Assembly (NCBI GenBank): GCA_963712595.1 | Contig: CAVQIM010000004.1 | Span: 62,001-126,000 of the forward strand | Length of the DNA: 64,000 nucleotides | Direction: 5' to 3' | From: VRUE01 sp963712595 | Lineage (GTDB): Bacteria > Actinomycetota > Thermoleophilia > Solirubrobacterales > 70-9 | In this document: positions 15,682-24,632 of the stretch, piece after piece | How positions within the stretch are numbered: position 1 is the stretch's first letter | Layout: each line of letters begins with the position of its first letter | The notes under the pieces: generated by a model | What the model was told of the DNA's origin: nothing | The model's database searches: none | Seen by the model: only the letters and a program-made list of their open reading frames with translations | Program-made: the position numbers and the translations under genes

Positions 15682-18600
15682 CTAGTTTGCGGACTCGCTG
15701 GGCAACAGCGCACCGCCGCGCTCGGTGCCGGCGATCAGCTCGTCTGGCGCCGCATCCTCGGGGATGAATCCCGATTTCATCCCGAAATAGACAGCCTGGG
15801 GATGGTGGGCCACGATCGCTACCGTGGACTGCTCCGGCATCACCGCGTAGCCATCTGAAAGCGTCATGCCGATTTCTTCGAGACCCAGCAAGCGCCAGAC
15901 CTTCTCGTGCTCGGATTGGTCCGGGCAGGCGGGATAACCCCACGAGTAGCGTCGGCCCTGATCGAGTGAAATGCCGAGCTCGCGACGAACTTCGGAGTGC
16001 AGCCACTCGGCCAACCCCTCGGCGGACTGAACACCGAGGCCATGCACGTAGAGCTGCTCGGCAAACTCGCCTTCGCGCTCCAGGCGCTCAATCAGTTCAG
16101 TGACCTCAGGACCAACCGTTACTCCCTGCAGGGCCACCACATCACGTTGGCCGGACCCGATCGGACGGAAGAAATCTGCGAGGCAGATGCGGTCGTGCTT
16201 CGGCTGCCGGGGGAAGACGAGGCGCTCCAGCTCACGCTCGCCGCCGTCGGGGTCGAAGACGATCAGCTCGTTGCCATCGGCGTTGCAGGGGAAGTATCCA
16301 AGCCGCGCGCGGGGATGGAGGTAGTCCTGTTCCCGCCACATCCGCTCCAGGCGGGGGGCGAAGCCCTCCTCACCTTCGTCGCCCTCGACCAGCTTGCGCC
16401 AGGCCTCGCCCTTGACCCCCCTGCCGCCCCAGTGCAGCTTGAACAGAACGTGGCGGTCGAGGTAGGGAAAGACGTCGTCGAGGTCGACGTCGACCTCTTG
16501 GGCCCCCCAATACGGGGGCTCCGGGATCGGAACGTCCGTGCGCGCCTGCGAGCGGGTGCTCGAGTCGCTGGTGGGTGGCGCATCGTCGACTATCGTCGGC
16601 TTCTCGCGAAGCTCCTGCGCCTCGGCGCGGATCCGCTCGACCAGCGCCTCGCGCGCCGGCTCGTCCACCAGCGCGTCCATCGTGTCGAGGCCCTGGAAGG
16701 CGTCCTTGCAGTAGAAGACCCCCGGCTCGTAGACCTCGTCGGATTCCTTCCCCTTGGGGTAGAGCGTGCGGCGGCCGAAGTCACGGTTTATCGCCGCGCC
16801 GCCGATCAGCACCGGGAACCCGAGGCCACGCTGGTGGAGCTCCTGTACGCAGATCGGCATCTGCTTGGAGGTCGAGACAAGCAGGGCGGAGAGGCCGATC
16901 GCATCGGCCTCGTTCTCGACCGCGGCCTCGATGATCGTGTCGACCGGAACCTGCTTGCCGAGGTCGATCACGGTGTAGCCGTTGTTGGTGAGGATCGTGT
17001 TGACCAGCGACTTGCCGATGTCGTGCACGTCGCCGAAGACGGTGGCTATAACCACCTTTCCCTTGGTGTGACCGTCGATTCGGTCGAGGTAGTTCTCGAG
17101 CTGCGCGACCGCGCGCTTCATCACTTCCGCCGACTGCAGGACGAAGGGAAGGATCAGTTCGCCGGCGCCGAACTTGTCGCCGACCTCCTTCATCGCCGGC
17201 AGCAGCACTTCGTTCAGCGTCGGGACGGCGCCGATCTTCTCCACCGAGCGGTCGATCCACTCCTCGACCCCGTCCTTCTTGCGGCGCAGGATGTGCCAGT
17301 GAAGGGCCTCCTCCGGCTCCATGCCCTCGGTCGGGTCGGCCGCCTCCTCAGCCGCCTCCTCGCCCTTCGACTCGAAGTGGGCGATAAAGCGCTCCAGCGC
17401 GTCCTCGCGCCGGTTGAAGACCAGGTCGTCGGTCAGCTCGCGCTCCTCCTCGGAGATCTCCGAGTAGGGCGTGATGTGGTTGGGGTTGACCATCGCCAGG
17501 TCGAGCCCAGCCTCGACGCAGTGGTGGAGGAAGACCGAGTTGAGCACGGCGCGCGGCCGCGGCGAGACGCCGAACGAGACATTCGAGACGCCAAGCGAGG
17601 TCTTCACGCCCGGGATCTCGGCCTTGATTCGGCGGATTCCCTCGATCGTCTCCACCGCGGAGGGCTTCCACTCGTCATCGCCCGTGGTCAGGGTGAAGGT
17701 GAGGGCGTCGAAGATCAGCGCCTCGGGGTCGAGGCCGTGCTCGTTGCAGGCGATGTCGCGCAGCCGTTCGGCGATCTCGACCTTGCGCTCGGCCGTCTTT
17801 GCCATCCCGACCTCGTCGATCGTCAACGCGATCAGCGCGGCTCCGTGTGCCTTGGCAAGTGGCACGACGGCATCGGCCTTGTCGCGGCCCGCCTCTAGGT
17901 TGATCGAGTTGACGATCGCCCGTCCGGGGATCTGCTCGAGCGCCGCCTTCAGCACCTCTGGCTCGGTCGAGTCGACCTGGATCGGCGAGGGCTGAGTCAG
18001 CGAGATCCGCTTGACGACCGCCGCCATCTGCTCGTCCTCGTCCTGGCGCTCGGTCAGCGCCACGCAGACGTCGAGCACATGGGCACCGCCTTCGACCTGG
18101 TCTTCGGCGACCTGGACCAGGCCGTCGTAGTCGTCGGCGAGCAGCAGCTCCTTGGCCTTGCGCGAGCCCTGCGAGTTGACTCGCTCGCCGACCAGCGTCG
18201 GCCGCGGTTCCTGAACCAGCGGGGTGGAGGTCATCATCGAGGAGACCTCGATCGGGCCGGCGGCGGGGCGCTCGCCGGGCACCCGTCCGTCGACCCTCTC
18301 GCGGATCGCGGCGATGTGCTCGGGCGTCGTCCCGCAGCAGCCGCCGACGATGCCGACGCTGTAGCGCTCGACGAACTCACCCAGCGTCGCGGCGAGCGGA
18401 CCGGGCTCTTCGGGGAAGATCGTCTCGCCGTCGGGCCCCTGCAGCGGCAGCCCGGCGTTGGGGATGCAGTGCACGGGCAGGGGGCTGTTCTCGCCGAGAA
18501 AGCGGATCGCGTCGCGCATGTCCTCGGGGCCGGTCGAGCAGTTGAGCCCGATCACGTCGACGTCGAGCGCCGCCAGCGTGGTCAGCACCGCCTGGATGTC

Positions 18601-19212
18601 GGTGCCGAGCAGCATCTTGCCTCCCTGGGGGAGGAGGGAGACGCTGGTCTGGATCGGCAGCGTGCGTCCGGTCGCTGCAAAGGCCTCGCGAGCGCCGAAG
18701 ATCGCCGCCTTGACCTCGAGGATGTCCTGCGCCGTCTCGATGATGATCAGGTCGGCACCGCCTTCGACCAGGCCACGGGCCTGCTCGGCGAAGACCTCGA
18801 CCAGCTTGCCGAAGCTGATGTCGCCCAGAGTGGGATCGGTCGAGGCAGGCAGGAAGCCGGTTGGACCGATCGAGCCGGCGACGAAGCGATCCTCGCCGGC
18901 AGCCTTGCGGGCGATTTCGGCTGCCTTCGTGTTGATCTCGAGCGTGTGCTCGCCCAGCCCCCACTCGTCGAGCTTCAGCCGCGAGCCCTGGAAGCTGTCG
19001 GTCTCGACGACCTCAGCCCCGGCTTCGAGCATCGACGTATGAACTCCCTCGATCACGTCAGGGCGGTTCAGCACCAGCGCCTCATGGCACTTGCCGGCTA
19101 GGCCGCCGTAATCCTCCTGAGTCAGCTCGAACTGCTCCAAGGTCGCGCCCATGCCACCGTCGAAGACGACAACGCGCTCCTTGGTCGCGGCTATGTAATC
19201 GCGCTCAGCCAT
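15682..19212 (-). CDS. metH: Cobalamin-dependent methionine synthase MetH
   Basis: The 1176-residue protein contains all four MetH modules. The homocysteine-binding domain comes first (VFDGGMGATLEQ at the N-terminus, zinc Cys pair in GIVGGCCGTTPEH near residue 290). It is followed by the pterin-binding domain (LVGERVNSQGSRK from about 335) and the B12 cap and binding domains (DVHDIGKSLV with the cobalt-ligand His, then GLSALLVST). The AdoMet activation domain closes the protein (RYSWGYPACPDQSEHEKVW near the end). It methylates homocysteine from methyl-tetrahydrofolate. The start is ATG 19212 (MAERDY); an in-frame extension into the palindrome at 19224-19335 has no family match. I saw no cobalamin riboswitch upstream. 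Confidence 0.97.
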   Translation of the reverse strand: MAERDYIAATKERVVVFDGGMGATLEQFELTQEDYGGLAGKCHEALVLNRPDVIEGVHTSMLEAGAEVVETDSFQGSRLKLDEWGLGEHTLEINTKAAEIARKAAGEDRFVAGSIGPTGFLPASTDPTLGDISFGKLVEVFAEQARGLVEGGADLIIIETAQDILEVKAAIFGAREAFAATGRTLPIQTSVSLLPQGGKMLLGTDIQAVLTTLAALDVDVIGLNCSTGPEDMRDAIRFLGENSPLPVHCIPNAGLPLQGPDGETIFPEEPGPLAATLGEFVERYSVGIVGGCCGTTPEHIAAIRERVDGRVPGERPAAGPIEVSSMMTSTPLVQEPRPTLVGERVNSQGSRKAKELLLADDYDGLVQVAEDQVEGGAHVLDVCVALTERQDEDEQMAAVVKRISLTQPSPIQVDSTEPEVLKAALEQIPGRAIVNSINLEAGRDKADAVVPLAKAHGAALIALTIDEVGMAKTAERKVEIAERLRDIACNEHGLDPEALIFDALTFTLTTGDDEWKPSAVETIEGIRRIKAEIPGVKTSLGVSNVSFGVSPRPRAVLNSVFLHHCVEAGLDLAMVNPNHITPYSEISEEERELTDDLVFNRREDALERFIAHFESKGEEAAEEAADPTEGMEPEEALHWHILRRKKDGVEEWIDRSVEKIGAVPTLNEVLLPAMKEVGDKFGAGELILPFVLQSAEVMKRAVAQLENYLDRIDGHTKGKVVIATVFGDVHDIGKSLVNTILTNNGYTVIDLGKQVPVDTIIEAAVENEADAIGLSALLVSTSKQMPICVQELHQRGLGFPVLIGGAAINRDFGRRTLYPKGKESDEVYEPGVFYCKDAFQGLDTMDALVDEPAREALVERIRAEAQELREKPTIVDDAPPTSDSSTRSQARTDVPIPEPPYWGAQEVDVDLDDVFPYLDRHVLFKLHWGGRGVKGEAWRKLVEGDEGEEGFAPRLERMWREQDYLHPRARLGYFPCNADGNELIVFDPDGGERELERLVFPRQPKHDRICLADFFRPIGSGQRDVVALQGVTVGPEVTELIERLEREGEFAEQLYVHGLGVQSAEGLAEWLHSEVRRELGISLDQGRRYSWGYPACPDQSEHEKVWRLLGLEEIGMTLSDGYAVMPEQSTVAIVAHHPQAVYFGMKSGFIPEDAAPDELIAGTERGGALLPSESAN

Positions 19213-19223
19213 GAACCTAGAGA

Positions 19224-19335
19224 GGGTAAGGGGTACGGGCACCCTCCACTGGAGGCTTGGTGACCACGCCAAGAGCCTCCCACGACGATCTGCTGCGCAA
19301 CGGCCTCCAGAGGAGGGTGCCCGTACCCCTTACCC
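19224..19335. repeat. 112-bp palindromic element between aldehyde dehydrogenase and metH
   Basis: The arms 19224-19247 and 19312-19335 are perfect 24-bp inverted repeats. After one mismatch the stem continues (CTGGAGGC at 19249-19256 against GCCTCCAG at 19303-19310), and CTTGG/CCAAG pair in the centre. It lies 12 bp upstream of the metH start in the likely leader, and the right arm ends 13 bp from the aldehyde dehydrogenase stop. Confidence 0.9.
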
Positions 19336-19348
19336 GGCGAGGTTGAGG

Positions 19349-20920
19349 TCAGCCGCGCATGCCAAGCCGACGCTTCAAGTCCCGGGCGTTCAACGCCTGG
19401 GAGACACGATTGATCAGACCCCGTCGGGCCCTGGTGTACGGATACCAGCTCGGTTCCCGCTTGCCGCCGACGCGGGTGATCACCAACGACTCGATGCGGC
19501 AGTACTTCTTGATCCCCGGCTCCCCGTGGCGATAGCCGATCCCCGACTCCTTCCAGCCGCCCATCGGGACGCCCATCGCCGCCATGTTGATGATCACGTC
19601 GTTGACGTTCACCGATCCGGCCTCGACTCGGCGCGCGACCCTCTCAGCCCGGTTCTTCTCGCCGAAGACCGAGGCGGCGAGTCCGTAGCGGGTGTCGTTG
19701 GCGAGGCGCAGCGCCTCCTCGGAGTCGCGCACCTTCATCACCCCCACGACCGGGCCAAAGGTCTCGTCGCGCATCACCTTCATCGAGTGGTCGACGTCGA
19801 CCAGGACCGTCGGCTCGAAGTAGTCGCCCGGCCCGTCGGCTTTCTTGCCCCCGGTCAGCGCGCGAGCGCCCCCGGCGAGCGCGTCGTTGACGTGGTCCTC
19901 GACGACCGCGGACTGGTTCGGAGAGGTCATCGCACCGACGTCCTTCTCGGGCTTGCGGCCATCGGCGCCCTGGCGCAGGCCGCCGACCTCCTTGGTCAGC
20001 TTGGCGACGAACTCGTCGTAGACGGGCTCCTCGACGTAGATCCGCTCGACCGAGATGCAGAGCTGGCCGGAGTTCACCATCCCGCCCCAGGCCGCGGCGT
20101 TGGCGGCACGATCGACGTCGGCGTCGGAGAGCACGATCATCGGATCCTTGCCCCCGAGCTCGAGGCTGACCGGGGTCAGCGTCTCGGCCGCCCGGGCCAT
20201 CACCTTGCGGCCGGTCCGGTCGGAGCCGGTGAACTGGACGTAGTCGACGTTGTCGATCAGGGCTTCGCCGGCCCCACCGGTGCCGATCACGCAGTCGAAG
20301 ACGTCCGGCGCCCCGATCTCCTCCTTCCAGGCCTTGATGACTTCGATCAGGCTGAGCGGGGTGAACTCGGATGGCTTGACGACGACCGCCGCGCCCGCCT
20401 GCAGGGCGGGGATCGAGTCGCCCAGGCCCATCGCCAGCGGGAAGTTCCAGGGGGAGATGACGCCGACCACGGGGTGGGGCCGGTATCGGATGAGGAGCTT
20501 CTTCGAGGCGACCACCGGCGAGTGGGGCCGGACGACTTCGTCGCCGATGAACTTCGCCGCCTTCGTGCCGTAGAAGTTGATCAGGTCGGGGACGTAGGAC
20601 AGGTCCATGAAGATGTCGCCCCGCACCTTGCCGGTTTCGGCTTGCATGGTGTCGGCGATCTGCTCGGTGTTGTCGAGGAGCCAGTCGCGGAGCTGGCCGA
20701 GCCAGTGGTAGCGGCCCTCGATCCCGATCGCCTCCCACTCGGCCTGGTTGGCGCGCACGCGGGCCACGGTCGCCGCCACCGACTCGGGGGAATCGGCGGG
20801 AACGGTGGCGATCAGGTCACCGGTCGCGGGGCTGTGGACCTCGATCTGGTCCGGGGCGGAGGCAACCGCACCGTTCGCGTTGATCGCCTCGGCGTTCTTC
20901 TCGACCGTTCCACTCTCCAC
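19349..20920 (-). CDS. NAD(P)-dependent aldehyde dehydrogenase
   Basis: The 523-residue protein has the aldehyde dehydrogenase landmarks: VVGVISPWNFPLAMGLGDSI, VVVKPSEFTPLS, QFTGSDRTGRKVM, SLELGGKDPMIVL with the general-base Glu, and GGMVNSGQLCISVERIY with the nucleophilic Cys. It is closest in feel to succinate-semialdehyde or long-chain aldehyde dehydrogenases; the basic C-terminal extension (RGLINRVSQALNARDLKRR) resembles membrane-associated members. The start GTG 20920 has AGGAAGGGAG upstream. A TACTCT box and the palindrome TTGGCTG-GT-CAGCCAA lie immediately upstream, as at two other loci, suggesting shared TetR control. Confidence 0.93.
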   Translation of the reverse strand: MESGTVEKNAEAINANGAVASAPDQIEVHSPATGDLIATVPADSPESVAATVARVRANQAEWEAIGIEGRYHWLGQLRDWLLDNTEQIADTMQAETGKVRGDIFMDLSYVPDLINFYGTKAAKFIGDEVVRPHSPVVASKKLLIRYRPHPVVGVISPWNFPLAMGLGDSIPALQAGAAVVVKPSEFTPLSLIEVIKAWKEEIGAPDVFDCVIGTGGAGEALIDNVDYVQFTGSDRTGRKVMARAAETLTPVSLELGGKDPMIVLSDADVDRAANAAAWGGMVNSGQLCISVERIYVEEPVYDEFVAKLTKEVGGLRQGADGRKPEKDVGAMTSPNQSAVVEDHVNDALAGGARALTGGKKADGPGDYFEPTVLVDVDHSMKVMRDETFGPVVGVMKVRDSEEALRLANDTRYGLAASVFGEKNRAERVARRVEAGSVNVNDVIINMAAMGVPMGGWKESGIGYRHGEPGIKKYCRIESLVITRVGGKREPSWYPYTRARRGLINRVSQALNARDLKRRLGMRG

Positions 20921-20942
20921 TGGCGCTCCCTTCCTCGACCCT

Positions 20943-20964
20943 TTGGCTGGTCAGCCAAGAGTAG
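20943..20964 (-). promoter_or_regulatory. Promoter TACTCT with overlapping palindromic operator
   Basis: On the minus strand TACTCT abuts TTGGCTGACCAGCCAA (20958-20943), a perfect 7+7 palindrome with a two-base centre. It differs from the 49280 site at one symmetrical position per arm (G for A). The aldehyde dehydrogenase start lies 22 bp downstream. Confidence 0.65.
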
Positions 20965-20967
20965 CCG

Positions 20968-22162
20968 CTAACGGGCGACGAGTCGGTACACGCCACCTTC
21001 CTGGGAGCTGACGTATATCCGGCCCCGAGCGTCCTCGCCGAAGGAGGTGGGGAAGGCCACGCTGACGCCGAGGGGACGGTCGTCGCCGGCCCGGTGCAGA
21101 TGGGGGGTGAGGCTGTGCAGGGTGCCGGAGCAGTAGTCGCTGTAGACATAGCGACCGCGCAGCCCGGGCAGGTGCGGGTCGTGGACGACGTAGCCGCCGA
21201 TGATCGAGCAGCTGCCCCCGTCGCGGCTGTGGCTGTAGGCCAAGATCGGCTTCGTCGTGCCACCGGGGTTGGGTGGTGCCGCCGTTCTCTTCCGTGTAGG
21301 GGCTGACTCCCTCCAGCGCGTCCCAGCCGAAGTTGGCGCCCCGCGCCGCGGTAACGGTGGTGTAGTCGAGCTCCTCGAAGCGGTTCTGGCCGACATCGCC
21401 GATCGCGATCCGCGCTGGCTTGGCGCCGAGTGTGTCGAAGGAGAAGCGGAACGGGTTGCGCAGGCCATAGCTGTAGATCTCGTCGCGTCCCGGGTGGCCG
21501 ACGAAGGGGTTGTCGGTTGGTGCCGAGTAGGGCTGCCCGCCGCTTGGTCGCGGGTCGATGCGCAGCAGCTTGCCGAGCAGGCTGTCGCGATCCTGGGCGT
21601 TGTTGGGTGGGTCTCCGCCGGAGCCGCCGTCGCCGGTGCCGAGGTAGAGCAGGTCGCCGAGGAACTGGAGCTGGCCGCCGTTGTGGTTGGCGTTGACCGG
21701 GTGCGGGATCTCGATCACCGTGCGGCGAGAGCCGAGGGCGGCACGGGTCGCGCTGCGCCGCCGGAATTCCTCGACCCGGATGTTGCCCGCGTTGTCGGTG
21801 TAGTAGACGTAGAAGCGACGGCTGCTCGGGTAGTCGGGTGGGAAGGCGATCGAGAGCAGGCCGCGCTCTCCGCCGTCGTAGCCGACAAGATCCTTGATGT
21901 CGAGGAAGGGGCGGCTGAGGTGGCGCCCCCCGTGCAGGACCTCGACTCGGCCGGGTTGCTCGACCACGAAAAGGAGCTTGGGAAAGCCAGGCGCCGCGGC
22001 GATGTACGTCGGGCGGTCGAACTCGCCGATCTTCTTCAGCGCAAGACCGCCGGTGCTCCGCGCAGAGCCACCGTCTGCCTGCTCTCGAGCGCTGCCGCAA
22101 GCGGGGAGCAGGACCAAGGCCAGCGCGGCGAAGAGGATGCTCGATGCTGCCCGGCGTCTCAC
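20968..22162 (-). pseudogene. PQQ-dependent sugar dehydrogenase (glucose/sorbosone type) lipoprotein, frameshifted
   Basis: From GTG 22162 the frame encodes a lipoprotein signal (ALVLLPACGS) and a soluble aldose dehydrogenase beta-propeller: PGRVEVLHGG, YVYYTDNAGNIRVEEF, ANHNGGQLQFLGDLLYLGTG, YGLRNPFRFSFD and AIGDVGQNRFEELDY. It breaks near 21271. The propeller continues in another frame (PILAYSHSRDGGSCSIIGGY, then YVYSDYCSG, SFGEDARGRIYVSSQEGGVY) to the TAG at 20968. One extra base, or two missing bases, in the GGGGTTGGGTGG stretch explains it; it is either a real frameshift or a sequencing error. TAGCGT ends 8 nt before the start and overlaps the stop of the upstream gene. Confidence 0.85.
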
Positions 22163-22173
22163 CGGAGGGAACG

Positions 22174-22872
22174 CTACTTGGTGCGCTGATTCCCCTGGTC
22201 AATCGGCGCCACTTCGCCGTCCTCCGTCACTTCGGAGTCAAACGGAGCGGAGTCGATGTGCACGGTGAAGGAACCCCCCGGCCGCACTCCGCCGGAGGTT
22301 GTCGCCTTCGCCTGGCCGCCGAGCCCGGCGTCGATCCCGTAGAGCAGGGTGTAGCCCCCTGCCTTCACCGCGCTCAGCTTCCAGACTACGTTTGCCGTCG
22401 CCCCTGGCTTCAGCGACCCGAAGTCGTATGTCTTCTGGTTCGAAGTTTCGGCGCCGGCGGGCTTGGAGGACCCGGCGAACCGTGGGTAGCGAGCGGAGAG
22501 CACCCAGACGGGCCGGTCGGGCTGGGCCAGGCCCGGCTGGGGATCGTGGATCGTGAAGGGGAAGGTGGAGGCCTGTCCCTCCTTGCCGGCGATCGAGATA
22601 CTCACCGTCAGCGCTGGGATCTCCTTGCGGCCCGTGTTGCGGATGCCGAGGCGCATCAGTGAGGTTTGGCCGAGGCGCTGCGAGGTGGGGAACGTTGCCG
22701 TTGTGACCTTGACCGGGAAGTTGCCGCTTGCCTCGTTGGCGTCCGAGGACGGTTCGCTCCCGCAGGCCCCGATCGAGATCGCCAGGGCCGCGGCGAGGGC
22801 CCCCGTGGTCAGAGACCGCAGGCGGGAACGCGAAGCGCGTGTACGAGGCTCCCCCACAGCGAGCCGGAACAT
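22174..22872 (-). CDS. Secreted lipoprotein of unknown function
   Basis: The 232-residue protein starts with an Arg-rich segment and a lipoprotein signal (ALAAALAISIGACGSE; lipobox IGAC). The mature part is all-beta in appearance: TSLMRLGIRNTGRKEIPALTV, then FDFGSLKPG-type text and TANVVWKLSAVKAGGYTLLY, like CARDB/Ig-like domains of envelope proteins. The start is ATG 22872; GTG 22857 is possible. It lies just upstream of the frameshifted sugar dehydrogenase, and its stop overlaps that gene's -10 box. Confidence 0.65.
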   Translation of the reverse strand: MFRLAVGEPRTRASRSRLRSLTTGALAAALAISIGACGSEPSSDANEASGNFPVKVTTATFPTSQRLGQTSLMRLGIRNTGRKEIPALTVSISIAGKEGQASTFPFTIHDPQPGLAQPDRPVWVLSARYPRFAGSSKPAGAETSNQKTYDFGSLKPGATANVVWKLSAVKAGGYTLLYGIDAGLGGQAKATTSGGVRPGGSFTVHIDSAPFDSEVTEDGEVAPIDQGNQRTK

Positions 22873-23023
22873 AACACGGGGGTTGGCGGCTCCCATATCG
22901 CTCGCCGGCTGGGTTAGCCCGATCTCAACAGTCGTGTAACCGTTGCCCGCTGACGCATCGCATAGACTCGATCCAGCGAGCAGGGTGCCGCTTCGGATGC
23001 GGCGCCGCTCTCCGGAGGAGCAG

Positions 23024-23830
23024 ATGGTCGGATCCGCGGTCAACAGGGCATTTCTGCCCGCCAAGTCGCTGTTCGAGCAGGTAGGGGACATGATGATCCT
23101 CACTGCGCGCACGCTCGTTTCCGCGGTCAAGCCGCCGTATCCATACGGCGAGGAGTTCATCGGCCAGTTCCTCTTTGCCCTGCAGCTCTGCTGGTTCCCG
23201 TTGCTGATCTCCACCGTTGCCTTCGGCTTCGGCGCGCCGGGTCTGCAGGCATCTAACTTCCTCTCGCTGTTCGGCGCTCTGGATCGCCTCGGCGGCTTCT
23301 TCGTCCTCGCTTCGATCCGCGAGTTCGCCCCCTTCGTCACCGCCGTCGTCGTCGCCGGCGTCGCCGGCACCGCGATCACCGCCGACCTCGGCGCCCGCAA
23401 GATCCGCGAGGAGCTCGACGCCCTGCAGGTGCTCGGCGTCGACCCGATCAAGAACCTGGTCGTGCCGCGCTTCCTGGCGCTGATGCTGATCACGGGCCTG
23501 CTCGACATCTACGCGCTGGTCTTCGGCATCTCCGGCGGGATCGGCGCCGAGCTGCTCTACCACCAGTCGCTCGGCGGCTTCTTCGCCACGCTCTTCTCCA
23601 ACGCCTCGGTCACCGATCTCTGGGGCTCGGTGATCAAGTGCACCCTGTTCGGCGCGATCATCGCCGTCGTCTGCTCCTACAAGGGGATGACCGCCTCCGG
23701 CGGCGCCGCCGGGGTCGGTCGCGCCGTCAACCAGGCGGTGGTGATCGCCTTCATGGGCGTCTTCGCCTTCAACTACGCCTTCACCCAGACGCTGCTCGCC
23801 ACTAACCCGGAGCTGCAGACGATCCGATGA
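23024..23830 (+). CDS. yrbE1A: MlaE/YrbE family lipid-transport permease (first copy)
   Basis: The 268-residue integral membrane protein has the MlaE domain: FAPFVTAVVVAGVAGTAITA, ARKIREELDALQVLGVDPI and SYKGMTASGGAAGVGRAVNQ. The start ATG 23024 is set by the strong Shine-Dalgarno GGAGGAG just upstream; the frame extends further up without family similarity. It overlaps the second permease gene by four bases. With the next two genes it forms an Mce/Mla-type lipid ABC transporter. No MCE-domain (MlaD-like) substrate-binding gene is visible nearby, which is unusual. Confidence 0.93.
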   Translation: MVGSAVNRAFLPAKSLFEQVGDMMILTARTLVSAVKPPYPYGEEFIGQFLFALQLCWFPLLISTVAFGFGAPGLQASNFLSLFGALDRLGGFFVLASIREFAPFVTAVVVAGVAGTAITADLGARKIREELDALQVLGVDPIKNLVVPRFLALMLITGLLDIYALVFGISGGIGAELLYHQSLGGFFATLFSNASVTDLWGSVIKCTLFGAIIAVVCSYKGMTASGGAAGVGRAVNQAVVIAFMGVFAFNYAFTQTLLATNPELQTIR

Positions 23831-24624
23831 ACGCCTGGCTCGAAGTGCCGCGCGGCTGGCTCGACTCCTTCGGCGAGATCGCCCGCTTCGGCTCGCGCAT
23901 CGCCGGCCTCGTCTACAGCGGCCGCGTCCTCAAGTTCTTCGGCGAGAGCCTGCGCCAGGCGGGGATCCTGATCCTCGGCTCGGCGCTGATCATCTGGGGC
24001 CTCGTCTTCATCCTCGGCCTGCAGTGCGGCATCGAGGGCGCTTATCTGCTGCGCGCCCAGGGCGCACCCGCCTACGCCGGCGTCTTCTCCGCCTGGTGCG
24101 ATCTGCGCGAGATCATGCCCTACGCCTTCGGCTACATGCTGGCGGCCAAGGTCGGCACCGGGATCGTCGCCGAGCTCGGCGCGATGCGGATCTCCGACGA
24201 GATCGATGCGCTCGAGGTGATGGGGGTGCAACCGGTCACCTTCCTCTGCGCCACCCGCTTGCTCGCCGCCTGGATCGCCTTTCCCTTCATGTACCTGTGT
24301 GGGATCGGGATCATGTACTTCGCCAGCTACCTCGCCGTCGTTCAGCAGATCGGCGACGTCTCCTCCGGCGGCTACCTGCTGATCTTCTGGATGTTCCAGA
24401 ACCCGCCCGACCTGATCTTCAGCTTGATCAAGGGCATGTTCATGGCGACCGCGATAGTCATGGTCGGTTGCTACTACGGCTACACGGCCTCCGGTGGCCC
24501 GGTTGGAGTCGGTACCGCCACCGCGAAGTCGATGGTCCTCAACATCGTCTTGGTTCACATCATCGGAATGCTGGGCACCCTGGTCTTCTGGGGGGCAAAC
24601 CCGCGGGCGCCGATAGGAGGCTGA
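23827..24624 (+). CDS. yrbE1B: MlaE/YrbE family lipid-transport permease (second copy)
   Basis: The 265-residue paralogue of the preceding permease carries the same domain: REIMPYAFGYMLAAKVGTGI, AELGAMRISDEIDALEVMG, and GCYYGYTASGGPVGVGTATA. The ATGA overlap with the upstream gene implies coupled synthesis of a heterodimeric permease, as in actinobacterial Mce systems (YrbEA/YrbEB). Confidence 0.93.
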   Translation: MNAWLEVPRGWLDSFGEIARFGSRIAGLVYSGRVLKFFGESLRQAGILILGSALIIWGLVFILGLQCGIEGAYLLRAQGAPAYAGVFSAWCDLREIMPYAFGYMLAAKVGTGIVAELGAMRISDEIDALEVMGVQPVTFLCATRLLAAWIAFPFMYLCGIGIMYFASYLAVVQQIGDVSSGGYLLIFWMFQNPPDLIFSLIKGMFMATAIVMVGCYYGYTASGGPVGVGTATAKSMVLNIVLVHIIGMLGTLVFWGANPRAPIGG

Positions 24625-24632
24625 GTACCCTT

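Noticed and set aside
15997..17898. Long open frame on the plus strand opposite metH (633 codons)
   Set aside because: High-GC antisense frame with no family-like sequence and strongly biased composition; metH on the other strand explains the DNA. The same holds for other long antisense frames, for example opposite fprA, the aldehyde dehydrogenase, recD2 and the DUF2252-MFS pair.
19213..19348. Possible cobalamin riboswitch upstream of metH
   Set aside because: The interval is only 136 bp and is almost filled by the 112-bp palindrome; no B12-box-like sequence was seen.
22943..23023. Longer N-terminus for the first MlaE permease
   Set aside because: The upstream 27 codons lack family similarity, and the GGAGGAG immediately before ATG 23024 fixes the start.
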